From the NCBI GenBank assembly GCA_027403435.1, contig DAHZDR010000169.1, forward strand, positions 1 through 9,901: a stretch of 9,901 bases of DNA, given 5' to 3'. Source of the stretch: Deltaproteobacteria bacterium (GTDB lineage: Bacteria > Desulfobacterota > Binatia > Binatales > Binataceae). The notes beneath the pieces were generated by a model that did not search any database, was not told the DNA's origin, and saw nothing but the letters and a program-made list of their open reading frames with translations. This document shows positions 7,360-9,901 of this stretch, in pieces (position 1 is the first letter of the stretch; each line of letters opens with the position of its first letter). A program made the translations under genes and the position numbers.

Positions 7360-7388
7360 CTTATAAGCCATCGAATTGGCAGAGGCAA
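7360..7388 (-). promoter_or_regulatory. Sigma70-like promoter of the cof operon
   Basis: On the minus strand, TTGCCT (7388-7383) and TATAAG (7365-7360) are separated by exactly 17 nt. This predicts transcription starting near 7353, about 9 nt before the ATG at 7344, so the leader would be very short. Among GC-rich surroundings the AT-rich -10 stands out. It is the only good promoter-like pair I see ahead of the five-gene operon. Confidence 0.55.
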
Positions 7389-7397
7389 CCTGACCCC

Positions 7398-7431
7398 CTG
7401 ACGCGGCCGCCGCCGCGCGCCGCCGCGTCAG
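7398..7431. repeat. 10-bp perfect inverted repeat in the divergent control region
   Basis: Arms ctgacgcggc (7398-7407) and gccgcgtcag (7422-7431) match perfectly around a 14-nt GC-rich spacer. The repeat lies 10 bp upstream of the cof -35 box, and its centre is about 61 bp before the predicted cof transcription start, a spacing often used by activators. It could be a binding site for a dimeric regulator or just a hairpin; no known operator is recognised. Confidence 0.45.
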
Positions 7432-7492
7432 CGAAAATTCGGGCCAAATCGTCGCCCAGGTGACGAAAGCGCGGACGTCGCGGCGGTTTTAC

Positions 7493-7520
7493 GCGGCGCC
7501 GTCGGGTTGGGCGGCGCCGC
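7493..7520. repeat. 9-bp inverted repeat around the E1 promoter -35, possible operator
   Basis: Arms gcggcgccg (7493-7501) and cggcgccgc (7512-7520) are perfect, with a 10-nt spacer. Because each contains the self-complementary cggcgccg, they also read as direct repeats 18 bp apart. The right arm begins within the -35 box and covers part of the promoter spacer, so a protein bound here would block RNA polymerase. The function is inference; GC-rich composition raises the chance of coincidence. Confidence 0.4.
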
Positions 7521-7534
7521 CGATGGCGTATAAT
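7507..7534 (+). promoter_or_regulatory. Sigma70-like promoter of the 2-oxo acid dehydrogenase operon
   Basis: A consensus -10 TATAAT (7529-7534) lies 16 nt after a partial -35, TTGGGC (7507-7512). The predicted start near 7541 leaves a leader of about 39 nt containing GGAG (7566-7569), 10 nt before the ATG at 7580. The -10 is strong; the -35 matches consensus only in its TTG. Confidence 0.6.
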
Positions 7535-7579
7535 GTTTAAGCGATCCGTCAATTTTTCCCGCCACGGAGAGTCGCTGGA

Positions 7580-8611
7580 ATGGCTCATGCCGAAATTACC
7601 GCCGCCTCAGCCGAGACCGGCCAGCGCGTCGAATACGAACTGCGGCTTTATTATTGGATGAAGCTGATTCGGGCGTTCGAAGATCGCGTCTCGCTGCTCC
7701 ATCGCCAGAACAAAATTCTCGGCGGCGTCTATTCCGGCGCGGGCCAGGAAGCGATCCTCACCGGCGTATGCGCGCCGCTGCAACCGGGCGATTTCGTTGC
7801 GCCGCTGCATCGCGACCTCGGCGTGTTCCTCGTGCGCGGCGTCGATCCGGGCCGCCTGATGGCGCAGTTGATGGGCAAGGAGACCGGATTGTCGCGCGGC
7901 AAGGACTCCTTCCTGCATGGCGGCGACCTCGAACATGGCATTTTCGGCTCGACCTCGATGCTTGGTTCGTCGCTGCCGGTCGCCGCCGGCGCCGCCCTCA
8001 AATTCCAAATCAAAAAGGAGCCGCGGGTCGCCGTCGCTTTCTTCGGCGAGGGCGCGTCGTCGCGCGGCGACGCGCATGAGGCGATGAACTTCGCCGGCGT
8101 GCGCAAGCTGCCGATCGTCTTCGTCTGCGAAAACAATCGCTACGCCTACTCGACGCCGCTGGAAAAACAGATGGCGATCGAAAACGTCGCCGATCGCGCC
8201 GCCGCCTACGGCTTCAAAGGCCATGTGGTCTCCGGCAACGACCTGCTCGCCGTCGTGCAACTGGCCGAGCACGTGATTCGCCGCGTCCGCGAGGGCGGCG
8301 GCCCCGAACTGATCGAATGCAAAACCTATCGCTATCGCGGCCATAGCGAACATGACGCCGCGCTCTATCGCGATCAGGAGGAACTGCTCGAATGGCAAAG
8401 CCGCGACCCGATTCCCCAGTATGAAAGCTATCTCGAAAAGAAGGGCCACGACTTAAAGCGCATCCGCGCGGAAATCGACGAGCGCACCCGCGCGGCCCTG
8501 CAACAGGCGGTCGAGTTCGCCGAGCGCAGTCCGGCGCCCGCGCCCGCGGAGGCGCTCGAAGACCTCTACGCGCCCGCGCCGATGAACCCCGCCAGCAATG
8601 GCCGGACCTGA
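7580..8611 (+). CDS. 2-oxo acid dehydrogenase E1 component, alpha subunit
   Basis: Thiamine-diphosphate-binding subunit of the E1 decarboxylase in a pyruvate, branched-chain 2-oxo acid or acetoin dehydrogenase complex; it works as an alpha2beta2 tetramer with the next gene's product. The 343 residues carry the ThDP/Mg motif from GEG (156-158) to NN (185-186), with the usual spacing of about 30 residues. HRDLGVFLVRG (77-87), FGSTSMLGSSLPVA (122-135) and the loop motif YRYRGHSEHD (250-259) are also present. The length is normal for an alpha subunit. The C-terminus ends in a Pro/Ala-rich stretch that may be flexible. First gene of its operon, with GGAG 10 nt before the ATG. The substrate is not settled: the motifs are shared between pyruvate-, acetoin- and branched-chain-type enzymes. 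Confidence 0.93.
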   Translation: MAHAEITAASAETGQRVEYELRLYYWMKLIRAFEDRVSLLHRQNKILGGVYSGAGQEAILTGVCAPLQPGDFVAPLHRDLGVFLVRGVDPGRLMAQLMGKETGLSRGKDSFLHGGDLEHGIFGSTSMLGSSLPVAAGAALKFQIKKEPRVAVAFFGEGASSRGDAHEAMNFAGVRKLPIVFVCENNRYAYSTPLEKQMAIENVADRAAAYGFKGHVVSGNDLLAVVQLAEHVIRRVREGGGPELIECKTYRYRGHSEHDAALYRDQEELLEWQSRDPIPQYESYLEKKGHDLKRIRAEIDERTRAALQQAVEFAERSPAPAPAEALEDLYAPAPMNPASNGRT

Positions 8612-8628
8612 ACCGGGGCGCGCATCCG

Positions 8629-9609
8629 ATGGAAGTCACCTATCTCACCGCGATCAACCAGGCCTTGCATGAAGAGATGCGCCGCGACGAAAACGTCTTC
8701 ATGATGGGCGAGGACGTGGCCGAGCTCGGCGGCGCCTTCAAAGTCACCGACGGACTGCTCGCCGCCTTCGGCGAGGACCGCGTGATCGACACGCCGATCG
8801 CCGAGGCGCTGATCGTCGGCGCCGGCGTCGGCGCGGCCATCCTCGGGATGCGTCCGGTGGTCGAGATGCAGTTCGGCGATTTCATTTCCTGCGCCTTCGA
8901 CCAGATCGTCAACACCGCCGCGACCTTGCGCTATCGGCACGGCGGCCGCGCCGCCTGTCCGCTGGTGATTCGCGCGCCCTCGGGCGCGGGCGTGCACGGC
9001 GCGCTCTTCCATTCGCAGAACCCCGAGGCCTGGTTCACCCGCGTGCCCGGCCTCAAAGTCGTCGCGCCGGCCACCGCGTACGACGCCAAGGGACTGTTGA
9101 AGAGCGCGATTCGCGACGATAATCCGGTGATCTATTTCGAGCACAAGCGGCTCTACCGGAGCATCAAGGAAAACCTGCCCGAGGGCGATTTCACCGTCCC
9201 GATCGGCGTCGCCGAACTCCGCCAGTCCGGCCGCGATCTCTCGATCATCACCTACGGCGGCACGCTCCATCAATGCCTCGACGCCGCCAGTATCGTCGCC
9301 CGGGAAGACGGCCTTTCGGTCGAAGTGCTCGATCTGCGCACCCTCCTGCCGCTCGATCGCGAGGCGATTCTCGCCACCGCGCGCAAGACCGGCAAGGCGC
9401 TGATCGTTCACGAGGATCGCCTCACCGGCGGTATCGGCGGCGAAGTCGCCGCGATTATCGCGGAGCACGCCTGCGAGTCGCTTGACGCTCCCGTCCGCCG
9501 CGTCGCCGCGCTCGATACGCATACCGCCTTCAGCCCGTCGCTCGAGGAATTCATTTTGCCCAACGCCAACAAAATCGTCGCCGCGATCCGCGGCCTCGCC
9601 GCCTACTGA
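8629..9609 (+). CDS. 2-oxo acid dehydrogenase E1 component, beta subunit
   Basis: Partner of the alpha subunit; together they decarboxylate the 2-oxo acid and reductively acylate the lipoyl arm of E2. The 326 residues have the usual beta-subunit features: MGEDVAELGGAFKVTDGL (26-43), DTPIAEALI (54-62) with Glu59 in the position that activates the thiamine ring, and RAPSGAGVHGALFHSQN (115-131) with His128. PGLKVVAPATAYDAKGLL and YFEHKRLYR follow. The C-terminal transketolase-type domain contains ITYGG and HEDRLTGGIGGE, which help form the E2 contact. The ATG follows the alpha stop by 17 nt with only a weak GGGG upstream. The HSQNPEAWF and FEHKRLYR segments look intermediate between branched-chain and pyruvate/acetoin types. 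Confidence 0.93.
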   Translation: MEVTYLTAINQALHEEMRRDENVFMMGEDVAELGGAFKVTDGLLAAFGEDRVIDTPIAEALIVGAGVGAAILGMRPVVEMQFGDFISCAFDQIVNTAATLRYRHGGRAACPLVIRAPSGAGVHGALFHSQNPEAWFTRVPGLKVVAPATAYDAKGLLKSAIRDDNPVIYFEHKRLYRSIKENLPEGDFTVPIGVAELRQSGRDLSIITYGGTLHQCLDAASIVAREDGLSVEVLDLRTLLPLDREAILATARKTGKALIVHEDRLTGGIGGEVAAIIAEHACESLDAPVRRVAALDTHTAFSPSLEEFILPNANKIVAAIRGLAAY

Positions 9610-9611
9610 CT

Positions 9612-9901
9612 ATGCCTATCGATGTAACCATGCCGCGGATGGGCGAGAGCGTCGTCGAGGGCACGATTACCAAGTGGCTCGTGCGCGAGGGCGAAACCGT
9701 CGCCGAGGATCAGTCGCTATGCGAAATTTCGACCGATAAGGTCGATACCGAAATTCCCTCGCCGGCCGCGGGCGTAATCGCGCGTCTGGCCGCCGCCGAG
9801 GGCGAGACGCTGCCGGTCGGCGCGCTGCTCGCGGTAATCGCCCCGCCCGGCGCCGAAGTCCGGCCCGCCGCGCCCATGCCGGCCACGGCGCCGCCCACGC
9901 C
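9612..9901 (+). CDS. 2-oxo acid dehydrogenase E2 (dihydrolipoamide acyltransferase), 3'-truncated
   Basis: Core acyltransferase of the complex; its lipoyl arm carries the acyl group from E1 to coenzyme A. Only the first 96 codons are present before the window ends. They encode a complete N-terminal lipoyl domain: MPRMGESVVEGTI (7-19), WLVREGETV (22-30) and EISTDKVDTEI (38-48) with the lipoyl-lysine Lys43. A Pro/Ala-rich linker begins near residue 83. The ATG lies 2 nt after the E1-beta stop, with no clear ribosome-binding site, which suggests translational coupling. The ESVVEGT motif is common in branched-chain-type and 2-oxoglutarate-type E2 proteins, a mild hint against a pure pyruvate complex. 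Confidence 0.92.
   Translation, partial: MPIDVTMPRMGESVVEGTITKWLVREGETVAEDQSLCEISTDKVDTEIPSPAAGVIARLAAAEGETLPVGALLAVIAPPGAEVRPAAPMPATAPPT

Noticed and set aside
8566..9522. A 318-codon minus-strand frame opposite E1-beta
   Set aside because: Shadow of a strongly supported gene, with no family motifs of its own.

Overview
This is a GC-rich bacterial window (clearly above 60% GC by eye) with a dense gene layout. It carries a nearly complete coenzyme F420 (deazaflavin) biosynthesis operon and the start of a divergent operon for a thiamine-diphosphate-dependent 2-oxo acid dehydrogenase complex. The separate CofG and CofH proteins (rather than a fused FbiC) and a CofE without the nitroreductase-like domain of actinobacterial FbiB argue against a typical actinomycete. 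An uncultured soil- or sediment-type lineage with F420 genes (Binatota, Rokubacteria, Chloroflexota or similar) would fit, but this is a low-confidence guess; no rRNA or lineage marker is present.

Layout. Bases 1-1437 (+): the 5'-truncated end of a multi-pass GT-C/GT39-type membrane glycosyltransferase. It converges on a PPOX-class FMN flavoprotein gene (1477-2103, -), with a short GC hairpin between them. Bases 2148-2176 hold a terminator-like hairpin plus T-rich tract on the minus strand, which separates the flavoprotein gene from the operon upstream of it. Bases 2228-7344 (-), in transcription order from right to left: cofG, cofH, cofD, cofE and a long-chain polyprenyl diphosphate synthase. 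These five genes are tightly packed: a 4-nt stop/start overlap between cofG and cofH, a 74-nt overlap between cofH and cofD, a 12-nt gap between cofD and cofE, and an 8-nt gap before the prenyl synthase. Bases 7345-7579 form the divergent control region, with a good promoter-like pair in each direction and two perfect inverted repeats. Bases 7580-9901 (+): E1-alpha, E1-beta and the lipoyl-domain start of E2, which is cut by the window end. No stretch longer than 300 bases lacks a gene.

How the genes work together. CofG and CofH are the two radical-SAM enzymes that make the deazaflavin chromophore Fo from tyrosine and the ribityl-diaminouracil intermediate of riboflavin synthesis. CofD attaches the phospholactyl (or phosphoenolpyruvyl) group, and CofE adds the glutamate tail. 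The guanylyltransferase CofC/FbiD and any dehydro-F420-0 reductase are not in the window. The prenyl synthase presumably supplies a quinone or lipid-carrier side chain, and its place in the F420 operon is the least expected part of the layout. The E1/E2 genes encode an oxidative decarboxylation complex for pyruvate, branched-chain 2-oxo acids or acetoin; the substrate cannot be settled from sequence alone. I see no mobile elements, CRISPR arrays, tRNA or rRNA genes, and no wholly unknown system. The points worth a second look are gene arrangement, regulation and pathway gaps.
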